From assembly GCA_022702545.1 (NCBI GenBank), contig JAHRBC010000001.1, forward strand, positions 620,001 through 684,000: a stretch of 64,000 nt of DNA. Reading direction: 5' to 3'. Of the stretch, positions 37,869 to 53,160 are shown one piece after another. The translations under genes were made by a program, and so were the position numbers. This stretch comes from Phycomyces nitens (Eukaryota > Mucoromycota > Mucoromycetes > Mucorales > Phycomycetaceae). The notes beneath the pieces are model-generated. The model saw only the letters and a program-made list of their open reading frames with translations. It searched no databases and had not been told where the DNA came from. Within the stretch, counting starts at the first letter, position 1; every line of letters begins with the position of its first letter.

Positions 37869-38963
37869 TTAGGAAGACTTCTTGATCTTAAAGTTCTTTG
37901 AAGCAAAGGTGCAGTCATCATCAGACTTCTTGGAGGTCACAACTAGACCGTAGTAGTAGTTGGCACTCTCATCAAGCTTGCCCTGGGGAAGGATGACCTG
38001 GTCTTTGATGGTGAGGATATCGGTGAAGCTCTCTTCGCCAGTCCAGACAGTGTCGATCAGCTCGTCTTCCTCGGTGTCCTTGACTTTGTAGAGAAGGACC
38101 TTCTTGAGGGTCCCGGTCTGGGAGGAGCTGTCACGCTCGGCAATGATGGCTGCATGCTCGCCTTCTGTATAGACCTTACCCTCCTTGGGAGACTTGACTT
38201 CCAGACCAAAGCAGCCCTTAAAGTGGTCAGGGTGGTAGTATGCAGCGTTGTTCAAGGCCTGGCTGTACTGGGTCGACCCATCTTCATTGGTGTGCAGGCC
38301 AGTGGTGACCTTGAATGTATGGGATGTTTCCAGACAATCTGGGCCATGTTGGCCATTGATCTGGTTTGTGACCCAGACACTAAGAAAAGTATTAAAAAAA
38401 AAGCTAAACGGAGCGGACCTGGTTTGTTCTATATTTACCGGTAGTAGTAAAGACCTGCAGAAGAGTTTTGGGGGATTGTATCAGGAATCGATGCCTGCTG
38501 GTTCAGTTCATAGCTTCCGTGCCAGACGTTCTTTACGTACTGGGCCTGTCCGGTGGGAGAGACTGAGTAGAGCTGTCAAAAAACAATAATAATAAAGAGT
38601 AAGTAAATATGGCTTTATTTCTTTTGTGACATCCTTACATCAAGACCGGTGACTGTCTTTGTGTGTTGATCAGGCGTTCTGTCTAAAAGAGTCGAGTCGA
38701 GTCGTTAGTTAATTGAGTTCAAGATAAAGAGAGCAATACTTACTGACAGTGACCTTTGCCTCTGTGCCGGCAACAAACACAGCATTCTCATCGGGATAAG
38801 GTACGGTGAGACCTAGATAAGATATTGGTGTCAATGGAGTTCAAGGCATGTTTGTAATACCTTGGCACCACTGTTTGATAGCATCGGCGTACTCGTCTGC
38901 TTTGGTGAGGGTGACACAGCTGGCGAGAAGGACGGCAGAGATGGTAGCAAGAGAGAATTTCAT
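37869..38963 (-). CDS. Secreted protein with two copies of an unrecognised ~105-residue domain
   Basis: Exons 38861-38963, 38744-38812, 38639-38682, 38439-38572 and 37869-38379 give 286 residues. Residues 1-22 (MKFSLATISAVLLASCVTL...) are a clear signal peptide; there is no transmembrane segment or GPI signal at the C-terminus (KIKKSS). The mature protein is an internal duplication. Each half opens with Cys-x-Gly-Leu (WCQGLTV; GCFGLEV), continues with a Pro then a Val/Ala-Gly beta strand, has VWHG or VWTG in the middle, YYYR or YYYG later, and closes with a Cys just before a final strand (GPDC...HTFKV; DDDC...NFKI). One disulfide per half is therefore likely, and an all-beta, Ig-like or Kre9/Knh-like fold is inferred. 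The next gene encodes a single copy of the same domain with matching intron positions. Role unknown; cell-wall or effector-like function is possible. Confidence 0.8.
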
Positions 38964-39267
38964 TTGTAGAGGAAAGGAGAAGGATGAAAGGAAGAATGGA
39001 AGAAATGGAATTTAGAGCAAAATAATAGAAAAAAAAAGGTAGAGGAGATTGAACAGAAAGGGGGTGTATATAAAAACACTATAAATACATAAAGACATGG
39101 AGGAAGAAGACCAAGAGAGAGAGAGGGGGGATGCAAGGGGTGTAGTACAAGAAAAGCAGAAATGGTGCACGGCGTTAATTGAACAGGCTACTTGTTATAT
39201 ATATCTAAATATATTTATATATTTATTTATTTAGATTATTTTTATTATGTTATTGTGTTATTTACTA

Positions 39268-39957
39268 TCATTCAACCAGTTCAAATATCTCGGACTCATA
39301 CTGGCACGACTGTCCACCCTGATCCACACTGGCACTTAACAAAGGAGATGCAAAATATATATATAGGGCAATGCGGGTTATCAACAGTAATTATAGATTC
39401 AATTGCCGACCATAATTTATATATAAATATATTTATAAAACTTACCGGAACCAAAAGTGATTTGGCAGGCCCAGTTGCTCAAGGTCTTGCTGGACAGCAG
39501 TGATCTTGCTCATCTCATCGTCTCCAGTCCAGACAGAGATTGTCAAGTTACTTTCATTATCGTTACGGACAAGTGATACTTCTTTCAGGCTTGCATTCTT
39601 TATCCTGTTGCCTGTTCTTATTCTTTTTAGTCCATCTAATTAACCCCCTCCTCCCCACCCCCCACCCCTCCCTCTCTCACATCCCAAACTAACCCTATTT
39701 ATAAAGCACAAAATAACAGGCTTACCCAAGATGAGATAAATCGTCTGGTCTTCACTTTGGTGCACAACTGTACTCGCGCTTGGGTACAGGACATCAATAC
39801 CTACAAGTCATACGATGTCAGCCATGGAATACCTGTTTTTCATTTCCAAACCTTGGCAGTCTGTTCTTGTCAGATGCGGTGCTCCTGCACTAGGGTTCAC
39901 CAGACCACCAATAATCGCGAGAGCAAAAAGCACAGAGACCGTCAGGTTGGAGAGCAT
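39268..39957 (-). CDS. Small secreted protein, single-domain paralogue of the preceding gene
   Basis: Four exons (39852-39957, 39726-39800, 39446-39611, 39268-39334) join to 137 residues; no single exon makes a long ORF, so the gene is easily missed. The signal peptide is MLSNLTVSVLFALAIIGGLV. The mature part begins DCQGIDVLYP, aligning with WCQGLTVPYP of the neighbour. It has SVWTGDD where the neighbour has DTVWTGEE, FWFR where it has YYYR, and ends GGQSCQYESEIFELVE, matching the closing Cys and strand. The first intron (phase 1 after Cys-Gln) and the third (phase 2 after Phe/Tyr-Arg) fall at the same places as in the two-domain gene, so the two arose by duplication. Intron 1 has an unusual donor, GTTTGG. 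Two potential N-glycosylation sites (NAS, NES/NLT) are present. Function unknown. Confidence 0.7.
39644..39672 (-). other. G-quadruplex-like tract inside an intron of the small secreted-protein gene
   Basis: On the sense (minus) strand this stretch of intron 2 consists of at least five runs of three to six G separated by one or two bases, fitting the usual G3+N1-7 pattern. It lies between the donor at 39725 and the acceptor at 39612. Confidence 0.7.
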
Positions 39958-40193
39958 CACGATCCCAAATAAAGAAAAAAGGTAAGGAAGAGAAGAAGAA
40001 ACCTTGTTTTCTTTGCCAGTTCACTGCATAATGAACCAGTAGAACCTTGGGTGTCAGTGGCTTGTAAGACGAGCTCAATGGGCCCTTTGGTCTCACCTAT
40101 GGTCTTTGTAGGATCTATTTTTATTCATAGTAATAATAATAATAATAACACTAATAATAATAATAATAATACTAATATATGTATATATGTATG

Positions 40194-40228
<35 letters not shown>

Positions 40229-40668
40229 GGCTACCCCCCCTTTTTTTTTCTCCTGGATAGACATCTTGTACAAAGGTCTGCAAATATACTATCAACAACC
40301 ATAACCATCAGTGGTCCATGGGCTTATATTGCCAGACTACAGACCACCAACTAACTAACTACCCAGTGCCTCTTTGCCCTGATCTGGCAACAACTGGTCA
40401 AATAGCCTATTAGAACACTGGGCCTAGACCGTATCAATCTAGTGGATCAAAGGCTCTAGTCCATATCTTGTATCCTACGGGATAAAGTCAAAAGGTCCTC
40501 AATATTCATAACCCTAAAGGGCCTTACTTTGTACACTCTAGATTTGAAACAATGCATTTTGTCAATTATTATTATTATTATTATAAAATTAATATAATTA
40601 CAACAGTACACGTAATCTATTCACTCTCTATCTCTGCTAAACAAATCATCTTTTATTTTTATTTATTG
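39958..40668. promoter_or_regulatory. Divergent promoter region between secreted-protein gene and nucleoporin gene
   Basis: 711 bases between a minus-strand and a plus-strand start. Contains an (AAT)n array at about 40130-40172, a (TATG)n array at 40176-40227 and (TTA)n at 40566-40583. No coding sequence recognised. Confidence 0.5.
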
Positions 40669-43600
40669 ATGAGCAATTCAATTATCAAGGCCGATCAGGG
40701 CCCAAGCAAACAGAATCCTATAAAGCTAGTTGCCACCAATCCACCCAACCACATTTCAATCCTCACTAGGGATTACAACATCTCAAAACAGGCAACATCT
40801 TCTCTAATCATCACCTCTAAGATCTTTGGATATTTTGTGGTTGTCACAAACACAGGTTGACACTCACCCTCAAGAAAGTGTTTGGATTCATTTTCTGTTT
40901 GTTGATAGGATTTTCAATTGGAAACCTTGCAAGCCTTTCTAAAAACATTTATCAACCCAGTAATGGATCATTAAAACTGTTTGGCCGAGACGTATCGTGT
41001 TATCCGCATCGCGTTCGAAACTTGATACTTTCCAAAGACGAGCGGCGTATAATCATTAGTTTTTCTACAGGCGATTTGGCTGTCTATGACATATTTCATT
41101 TGATTGAAAGTGTAAGCAGAGACGTGGTTTGGATGGGATAGGCTAATGACAATTCTACCAGACTGGGACCGTGGATTATACCTTGACCAAATCATTTGGT
41201 AGAGACATCAAAGATATCCTTACAAAGGATGAAACGTTTGTTATCGTCGTCTTGATCGATAATTCATGTTATGCAATGTCATACATTACCGGAGACATCT
41301 ATCCACTCGACAAGAGAGCCTTGACAGGCTGTCTTCGAGGGTCTGATGGACAGCTTGCATATGCAACATACAAGGAGATCATTGTGTCTGACGTCTACCA
41401 TAAAAGCTCAAGAGTAGTCTTCCGCTGGGATATATCCTTTTATCGTAAGGATATATGGCCAAGATGACCTCTTGCTAACCTACATCTTTGTAGCATCAAG
41501 GATCTTGTGGGTAGATTACCATACTCTTTTGGTCGTCCTTCGATCTGGATGCAATGCAAATCTATCCTACTCCATAGACATTGTGGACATTGAAAATATG
41601 AATAACAATCTCTCATTGTATTCCTCAAAGGTCTTGGCATTTCTACATAAACATGTGGGCATATTTGTTGAAGTAGTTGACCATATTTCAAAAGAGACAC
41701 CAAAGATGGTCATTGTTGGTATTACCGCAAATACCACAGAGTTCTACTTTATAGGAAAAGATCATAATGGGGTATGGAGTAGATTGAACAACATATCCCC
41801 ACCTTGTCTACCCAGATCTCTTTATTCCGGAAACACTGGGTTTTTGCGAGGGCTTGCAATAGATTACTCTCTCAAGCCAGACTACTCGGACGGAAAAGAC
41901 GCAGCCGTCAATCTCATGCCAATGTTGATATGTCTTACCGGAGGAGGTCTCCTTACTGGCCACTTTATCGTTAATCAATCAATGGTCTTGAACAAAGAGG
42001 TCCATAAAGATATGCGCTGTCCACAAAATTGCTGTATAATCAACGGATTGTTGGTAAAGACCTTTGCCCCGAGCGTTTTACTAGATTCGTGGATCATCCA
42101 AACTCCAATGGACCCCAAAGATGGCTCACAGTTGGGCAAGAAAAATACAATTCTAATGGTGTGCAAAAGATGTTCTTTGGAATTTCCTAAAAGGGTAAGC
42201 AGTTCAGTTGGATGGTCCAGAACTCTAATCAGAATTCTACAGAAACAATATCTATCTTTAAAACAAATCACAAAACTGAATTACAGCATGCCCGTATTTC
42301 AACTGAACCAAGTTTTGTATAAAAATATTGTGGACGACCACAGAGACGTCTTGAACCAAAATTTGTTGTCTCCTGGCACAGTTATTCCTGTACAAGGGCC
42401 ATGTACAATCTTTGAATCATCCACGTATTATCGAAAGTTTTCTAAGACTTTGGATTCAATGCTTGATACAATAGCCAAACGAATTGTTTCTGAAAAGTCG
42501 AATGACAGCAAAGAAATTGGCCAAGGGCATTTCGAAAAGGCACCGGCTTCTTTATCTCCAGATTCATGCAATTTAGCTGAAAACAAGAGCAATACTGTCC
42601 AAAGCAATGACCTTAAAAGCGACATTCTTCAAATCGGCATTATTCAAAGTGATGACCTTCAGAGCGATGCTTCCCAAAGTAATATAAACCCATGATTGTA
42701 TGCTTTTGAAACTAATCAATATGAATAGACAACCCTGAGAGTAAACATAGCCATGACCGAACCGACGATAAAGAGAATTCTTTACAAAATGTTAAAGAAA
42801 ATTCGACCTTTTCATGCGATTGTTCTGAAGTGCCTATATACCCACCAGTCACAAACGTTTTCGGGAACGACAAACAAGAGGAGAAATCAAGTAGATGTAT
42901 AGATGAAAAACTTGGCTCTAGATCTGCGGCCCTGAACAAAAGTGTATATTCTGGTGTACCAGGTAAATCCAACGAGTTTTTTTTTACGGAAACTGTACCA
43001 GAAACGTCTTGTAAACTATATAAAATATCATCTCACTCATATATTGGGGTTATGGATGACAAGCGCAATAGCTCTAACAAAAAATACTAATTCCTAACCG
43101 CCAATCTTTTGACAGAAACTCCTAAACCCAAATGCAATTGCCCAAAGTCTTTTGAAAAATGCGTATCACAGACTAGCTCCAAAGAAACATCTTTGGTGGC
43201 CAACGATGACAAGACAGACAATGGTCTATTAGGACAATCGACTACTGGATCTAGTGATAATATACCTCTAACCAGTAGTATCTCTGGAACTTTTGATCCA
43301 AAATACACACAAACCAGTACACATGTCTTGGACACTGCTGAAACCCAAAAGGAAAGTGTTTGTAAATACCCTTTTGGCATTTTTACAGTGCTGCTAATAT
43401 ATAGACTTTAAGCTTTTACACCTTTAGATTTAAAATACACAGGGTTCTCGAATATTATATGCTTTATAAAACAGATCAGCCAAACTAATATTCAAAATCA
43501 TCTCATGATTTGGCCATACTTTTACAGGACTCTCACAGACCACTCTCTTCATTGGAAAACAGCCCAGAAAAAGGAAAAGCCTTGTGTTTAGAAAATGATT

Positions 43601-44791
43601 CGTCTGTTCAAGGAACAGATACGAACGACAGGTTAACTCGGAATCACGAGTTAAAGAAGGATAGCCAGTATTCTAAAGAAACCGTACCGCCAAAGGAGAA
43701 AAGGGTTCAGACGACAACTACGTCTTCAAGAGATATTGGGCCAGTAGAATTCAAGCCCTTGGAGGATGGCCCACCGGTAACTGAGCCGGCTTTAACATTC
43801 CCCCCAGAGAACGGTTTACGTACGTTGATCAAGGGTGAATCGGAGGAGAACCAGCTGCCATTGTCATTCGAGTATTCAAAGGGGAAACATAATTTGGACA
43901 TTCTGCCTACACCACCCAACGATGCTCATATTTTGACTGATCCACAAACCCCAATCGAACAAAGACAATGTGTGTCCCACCAAGACAGTCTATTGGACGA
44001 GACGTGTGCTAATGGCCAACTGGAGCCTTTGATGTTAATGATTGGACAGGCCATGGAAAAGGTAAATGTGTTGTAGATTGCATGCCTTACATATTCCTCC
44101 TCTTCTTTTCGTGGCATGTGAATAGAGATGGATAGCCCTTAATATATATATAACACTCCCCTTTGAGTGTGCGTGTATGTGTTTCATAATAACCTCCCTG
44201 TTAACTCTTGACATGACGACTTGTCATGATAGCTTTCAAAAAGACAGGATCAGATCACCAAATCAATGGAATTATTTGATCCCTGTCAGAAATTATCCTC
44301 GTCGTCTAGTACGGATACATTCTTGGGATATACTCAGCAGATGTGCATGTCATTAAAAACAAAAAGGGAGCAGATCCAGAGTCTCGATAGTGCAGTATCG
44401 ACCACACTGAAGCACATAGCCAATTGTGGTAAGACATGTACTATATTATACTAAATAAAATAGAGAGCATCGATGAAGGAGAGATGGCTATAAATGACTA
44501 TGCGAGGCAATGCAATATGTGTATAGTTGCTTGTATTATTTTTGATTAATAGCATTTTGTTTTGTAGTGGAAGACGTGGTTACTGAGCTCGAAGTGGTCG
44601 CACCAACAACAGACGATCCAAGGGACTACATTAGGCAACTCAAAGATATCAATTACTTTCAATCGCCACTCGAGTCAATGCTACCCGGCTTGGAATCCAA
44701 TATCAAAAGGGTTAAAGATAAGGAGGAGACCCTCAAGTATTTGATTGAGCAGAAAGAGAGAGAGTTTGGTGTTAAAAGAAAAGTACTATAA
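40669..44791 (+). CDS. NUP159: Nup159/Nup214-like nucleoporin, FG-poor
   Basis: Predicted cytoplasmic-face nuclear pore component that positions the Dbp5 helicase for mRNA export. Exons 40669-40855, 40909-41111, 41162-41444, 41494-42678, 42729-42962, 43116-43357, 43528-44061, 44233-44428 and 44568-44791 join in frame to about 1095 residues. Residues 1 to about 390 read as the Nup159-type beta-propeller: SKDERRIIISFSTGDLAVYD, ILWVDYHTLLVVLRSG, FLRGLAIDYS and LMPMLICLTGGGLLTGHF match the order and spacing of that fold. A long Ser/Asp/Glu/Asn-rich middle follows, then a C-terminal coiled coil from about 900 (ESNIKRVKDKEETLKYLIEQ), the part that anchors the family in the pore. The middle, usually packed with FG repeats, has almost none (a VFGND is visible). 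One KRVQTTT resembles the dynein-light-chain motif present in yeast Nup159. Donors after 42962 and 43357 (GTTTGT) are the weakest exon calls. Confidence 0.6.
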
Positions 44792-45695
44792 TGACAATAA
44801 AGCTTCCATTATTATCATCATCGTATTATGTAAAAATAAATAGATAAAGATGAATAATGTTTATTGTTTTTCATCTCTTGTCACACACACACACAAATTT
44901 GAAAGTCTCTATAGTTTTCTGAGCAAGATTATAAGTCTATTGGTTTCTAGAGGGTCAATAAAAGTGACATTACAGATATCTGTATATATATATATATATT
45001 TGATTGCAAGTATATTCAACTGATGAATAGACAATAGGTGACATTGGCTCTTTTGAAATCTCTATATTGAAATGTTTGGCAAAGTATCAGCCACCATACT
45101 TCTTCTGTCGGGGTTTAAACATTCATCTTGGTGGTATTTGTTTCACACATTGGAATATAAAAATAAAAATGACATGCTAAAGGACATTGGGTTGTTCCTC
45201 TTTTTGCCAATTGTGAAATGGAATGCATCTATAAAGTAAATGATGCCATTTCGGCTGTGTTTTATGGAGTTGCTTTGTTTGGGTTTGTCAAATGAATAAG
45301 ATTGAGTATGATCCACCTCATTTTTATATTGATTGCAATGAGATAGAGTGGCAGGGACACTCCAGATCGCACAAGTGTCGTCCTTTATATGCACACCATT
45401 TTCAGAGCATATTGTTGTTACAGTGAATTCGCACTTGGTTGGATTGGTCTGGAAAACAATGCAGGCGAGTTTGTGGTTCCAAAGAGCTTTTCAAGTCAAT
45501 CTCTTTTATATATACATATATATGCCTTGGCTGACATGCTTTGCGTTTATAAATTTATTTTATCTATTTTTTTGGACGCACCTTAATTGTTCAGCATGTG
45601 TTCGAGGTAATTATTATGATGATAATGATAATAATAAAAAAGAATGGCTTAAAGACAAGATCCTAAAGATTCGCAAAATACAACATTTTGTTTAG
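44792..45695. other. 0.9 kb between nucleoporin and acyltransferase; probably holds unresolved 5' exons
   Basis: The acyltransferase downstream lacks its N-terminal membrane segment, so its first exons should lie here. An ATG at 45072 opens a 57-codon frame beginning MFGKVSATILLLSGF, and hydrophobic frames occur around 45240-45300 and 45525-45600, but I could not join any of them to the exon at 45696 with good splice sites. A (TA)n tract sits at 44982-44999. Confidence 0.4.
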
Positions 45696-46744
45696 AAAAG
45701 AAAAAAGGCACACGTTACATTCTCTGGAGATTATATCCCCCAGAACGAAAGCGCATTGGTGTTTAGTAACCATCGTTCATGGATCGATTATTACATGCTT
45801 CATTCAGTAGCCAGCCGTTGCAACATGCTCCACAATTGCAAGGTTGATTATACCAATGTTTTAACTAGTTATTTACCATGCGATATTTTCTAGTATTTTG
45901 TCAAGGACTCGATCAAATGGGTAAATCTGTTAATTGATTGTATCTCAATGTGTGGGTTTCTAATACTTTATTGAACTCTAGTTGCCATTCTTTGGCTGGG
46001 GTATGTGGGTAAGTATGAGATAAGGTATGAAATAATAAAAAAAGTGTCATTGACACTTTCAACAAGCTTGCAGGATTTGTGTTTGTGCGTCGCAACTGGA
46101 CAAAGGATCAAAAGAAGATCAAGAAATCGTTTTCCAAAATCAAGCGCATGAATACACCTGTCTGGATCATCAGCTACCTTGAAGGCTCTCGCTTCACAAC
46201 CCAGAAAATGATCGAGGTAGATAATATGAAGATCAAGACTGGCTCTATTGACAGCAATCTACTCTTAGTCCCAACAATTCTCAAATGAGCGTGGATTGGC
46301 GGTTTTGCAGCATGTCCTCACACCTCGCACCAAAGGATTTGTAACCTGCGTACAGGAATTCAGGAATTCTCATGTTAAATGCGTTTACGGTAATACATAT
46401 ATATATATAAATATATAAAAATGAACAGAGGGACAAGACAGTAATATCCCAATGTTTTCCACACTGCCTTAGACTTTACAATTGCCTATCGCCATAACAT
46501 CAAGGACAGCCCAGAAAAAGGGTTCCTTGAGGCTCCATCAATGGTCCGATTACACACACGCCGTTTATCACCCGAATATGATTTCCATGTACACGTCAAA
46601 CGGTTTATGATTGACGAACTTCCAGAGGAAGAGAGTGAACTGTCAGCCTGGGTAATGGAACGTTACGTCGAGAAGGATCGTTTCTTAGCATCTCTGAAGG
46701 ACGATTGGTTGAAAGGGCAAGAAATAGATTTATGTATCAAGTAG
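45696..46744 (+). CDS. Lysophospholipid (1-acyl-glycerol-3-phosphate-like) acyltransferase, 5' end unresolved
   Basis: PlsC-superfamily enzyme of the LCLAT1/AGPAT4-type group, acylating lysophospholipids in the ER. Supported exons: 45696-45842, 45894-45920, 45982-46008, 46067-46216, 46269-46389 and 46473-46744. Two of these are exactly 27 bases (YFVKDSIKW and LPFFGWGMW). Catalytic motif H-x4-D appears as SNHRSWIDYYMLHS, motif II as FVFVRRNWTKDQKK, motif III as ISYLEGSRFT, and motif IV as LTPRTKGF. A C-terminal FTIAYRH block completes the family pattern. The sequence starts in the middle of the domain (AHVTFSGDYIPQNE), so a 50-100-residue N-terminus with a membrane anchor is missing from this model; candidate exons lie in 44792-45695. 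A plus-strand reading through 45348-45695 is in the same frame but is stopped by the TAG that I read as the acceptor of this first exon. Confidence 0.85.
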
Positions 46745-46892
46745 TCCCTTTGGGCCCCCTTTTTAGCGGACCTACCTCTTAGATTTAAATAATACTAAAT
46801 CCTTTGTTCATTCAAACGTATCTATCATAAAAAAAAACAAAAACAAAATCCATACGAAAGAAGCGTGCGATGCATTTTTTTTTAATTGGGCC

Positions 46893-49108
<2,216 letters not shown>

Positions 49109-49580
49109 TCCAAAAAAAGACTCTAGAGGACCTCCATCGTCAACTCCCCCTCTTTCATTTTTTTTTCGTACGCTCAGTGTCCAAGACAACAGTCACACAT
49201 TTTCAGTGTGGGTCCTACGTAGACAAAAAAAAAGAAAAAAAGAAAAAAAATCCCTGAAAGGCAATGCATCTTCTTTATGGCCCTTTTTGCTGTATTCCCC
49301 TTGTTGTTCTTGGATTTATCCTGGAATACATGTATTAACGATATATATATATAAAGGGGAAAAATGTTTAAATCAACTCCTTTGGACTTTAAAAAAGAAG
49401 TATCTTGCAACGTAGAGCACAGATCTGTCAAAGGAATACAAAAAATCATGCCATTCACCAGCCAATCCCTCCCACGCAATGAATAGGCCTGGAGAATTGG
49501 TGGGCCGCTCTGTGATAAAGGGCAGGGACCCACAGGCCAAGCTTTTTCCTTTCTCTTTCTTGGACTACTTTGCAGAGTTT
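49109..49580. promoter_or_regulatory. Shared upstream region of U2AF65 and the anchored fumarate reductase
   Basis: 472 bases between divergent starts. The frame of the fumarate reductase is open from 49479, but the sequence before 49581 looks like leader. A poly-A-rich stretch and a (TA)n TATATATATATAAAG at 49341-49355 are present; no specific operator recognised. Confidence 0.45.
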
Positions 49581-51296
<1,716 letters not shown>

Positions 51297-51758
51297 AATC
51301 GCTTGATTCATCAACATTGTTTAAATACCAACCGACCAATACGCACCAGGTGCATACGGTGGGCCACATGGATCCTCTTTCCCCCCTTTCTTTCTTTTTC
51401 TTTCCTTACTTGCAATATATCTATTTCATGACGCATGCGTCTCAAACGATGCACATTTTGTAGTGCATCACTATGCATATCATTGTCTGATTGTATATAG
51501 TTAATTAGTTAATTAGTTGTTTGCTGGACAGCATGCAAGTTTTGCCTGCCTGCCTGCCTGCCAAACACTAACACCAACACCATTATTTATTGACAATATA
51601 CACACACAACCACAATCTTCATTATAATCATAATCTTGACCTTCATTGATGGGTTATGTTCAGATGCTTTTATTTAAAAGAGTAATGATGTTTGTTTGAT
51701 GAACCAGATAAATATATATATATAAATAACAAAAGAGTGTCGTCAGACCAGGTTTCAT
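51297..51758. other. Convergent 3' region between fumarate reductase and isopropylmalate synthase
   Basis: 462 bases holding both 3' ends. Contains a (CTGC)n repeat at about 51543-51561 and a TTAGTTAA tandem at 51500-51515. I looked here for extra exons of the isopropylmalate synthase regulatory domain and found nothing that reads as one. Confidence 0.6.
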
Positions 51759-53160
51759 TTAATGAATTATAACCTCAGTTTCAATAACGGTTTTTGATGC
51801 AAGAATTAGCGCCAGAATATCAGCGTCATTTACATTCTTCTTCTTGTCGCATAGTGCCTTGAAATCATCAAATGCCTTTTGGAAATCGTTTTCAGAAATG
51901 TCTGAAAAGCCAAGCTCTTTGCATCGCTCTCTCAGTGCATTTCGTCCGGAATGCTTGCCAAGAACAAGGGATATATCAGTGACGCCAACTGTCTCGGGTG
52001 TGATGATTTCGTATGTCTGACGATTCTTTAGTACACCATCCTGATGGATACCACTCTCGTGCAAGAATGCGTTGCGGCCAACGATGGCCTTGTTGGGCTG
52101 GATAACCATCCCAGACAGAGCAGAGACCATCTGGGAAGTGCTAAAGATGAGTTGTGTGTTGATGGTGTGATGAACAGGATAGTAATTGGGGTGGGTGTGG
52201 ATAGCCATGACGACTTCTTCCATTGCAGTGTTTCCAGCACGTTCTCCAATGCCATTAATTGTGACCTCGACCTGGCGGGCACCATTCTGGATACCTGCCA
52301 GAGTGTTTGCGGTGGCAAGGCCAAGATCATTGTGACAATGAGTAGAGAAGATGACCTAATTATATATATACATATATATATGATTAGAATTGGATTGGAT
52401 TGAATTGGCCAAGGCAAACAAGTGCTTACCTTTTCAGCACCGGGAGTGTTGGCCACCAGATACTTGATCAAAGATCCGTATTCTTGAGGAGTGTTGTAGC
52501 CCACAGTATCAGGGATGTTGAGGGTAGTAGCACCAGCCTCAATGACCTTTCCCAGGACCTTGCAAAGGAAATCTGGGTCAGATCTGCCAGCATCTTCGGG
52601 CGAAAACTCAATCTCGTCGACTAGACTGCGTCCAAGAGTGACAGCTGCAACTGCACGCTTAATGCACTCTTCGCGGTCGATCTTGAGCTTGTACTTGAGA
52701 TGGAGGTCAGAAGTGGCCAAGAACACATGAATTCTCTTTCTAGGAGCATCCTTGATGGCCTCGGCACATCTCTTGATGTCGTTGGGAGTCGAGCGAGCCA
52801 GACCACAGATTGTCTAATGATAATGATAACAAATGAGAATTGGAAGTCATAAACATGAATAACTTACCATGGGCACTCCAATAGCCTCACGTCCAACCAT
52901 CAGAGGACCAACTTCGCGGGCAATACGCTGGACAGCCTCAAAGTCGCCAATGGAAGCAATAGGAAAACCGGCTTCGAGAACATCGACACCCAGACGAGAA
53001 AGCTGCTTAGCAATGACGATCTTTTCTTCGGTGTTGAGAGTGACACCAGGAGACTATAGAGCGTGTTTAGTCGATGCAGACCCAAACATCGATGCCTTAC
53101 CTGTTCGCCATCCCGGAGAGTGGTGTCAAAGATGATGAGCTTTTTGTTGGTTGCAGGCAT
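51759..53160 (-). CDS. 2-Isopropylmalate synthase, catalytic domain only (no LeuA regulatory domain)
   Basis: Condenses acetyl-CoA with 2-ketoisovalerate in the first committed step of leucine synthesis. Exons 53101-53160, 52868-53053, 52430-52813 and 51759-52355 give 408 residues. Catalytic motifs are complete: [17 protein letters not shown] at residues 11-27, [15 protein letters not shown], the metal-binding [11 protein letters not shown], and [12 protein letters not shown]. The helical subdomain follows with [11 protein letters not shown] and [10 protein letters not shown]. The protein then stops about 60 residues later (VIETEVIIH), whereas typical LeuA/Leu4 enzymes are 510-620 residues because of a C-terminal leucine-binding allosteric domain. 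No further exons are seen downstream. Without that domain the enzyme would not be feedback-inhibited by leucine in the usual way, or may serve another chain-elongation reaction. No N-terminal mitochondrial presequence is visible ([12 protein letters not shown]), so a cytosolic location is inferred. Homocitrate synthase is less likely from the motif wording. Confidence 0.9.

Noticed and set aside
43116..43411. Fragments at 42963-43411 as separate small genes
   Set aside because: They share composition and direction with the nucleoporin middle region and can be spliced into it in frame, so they are treated as its exons.
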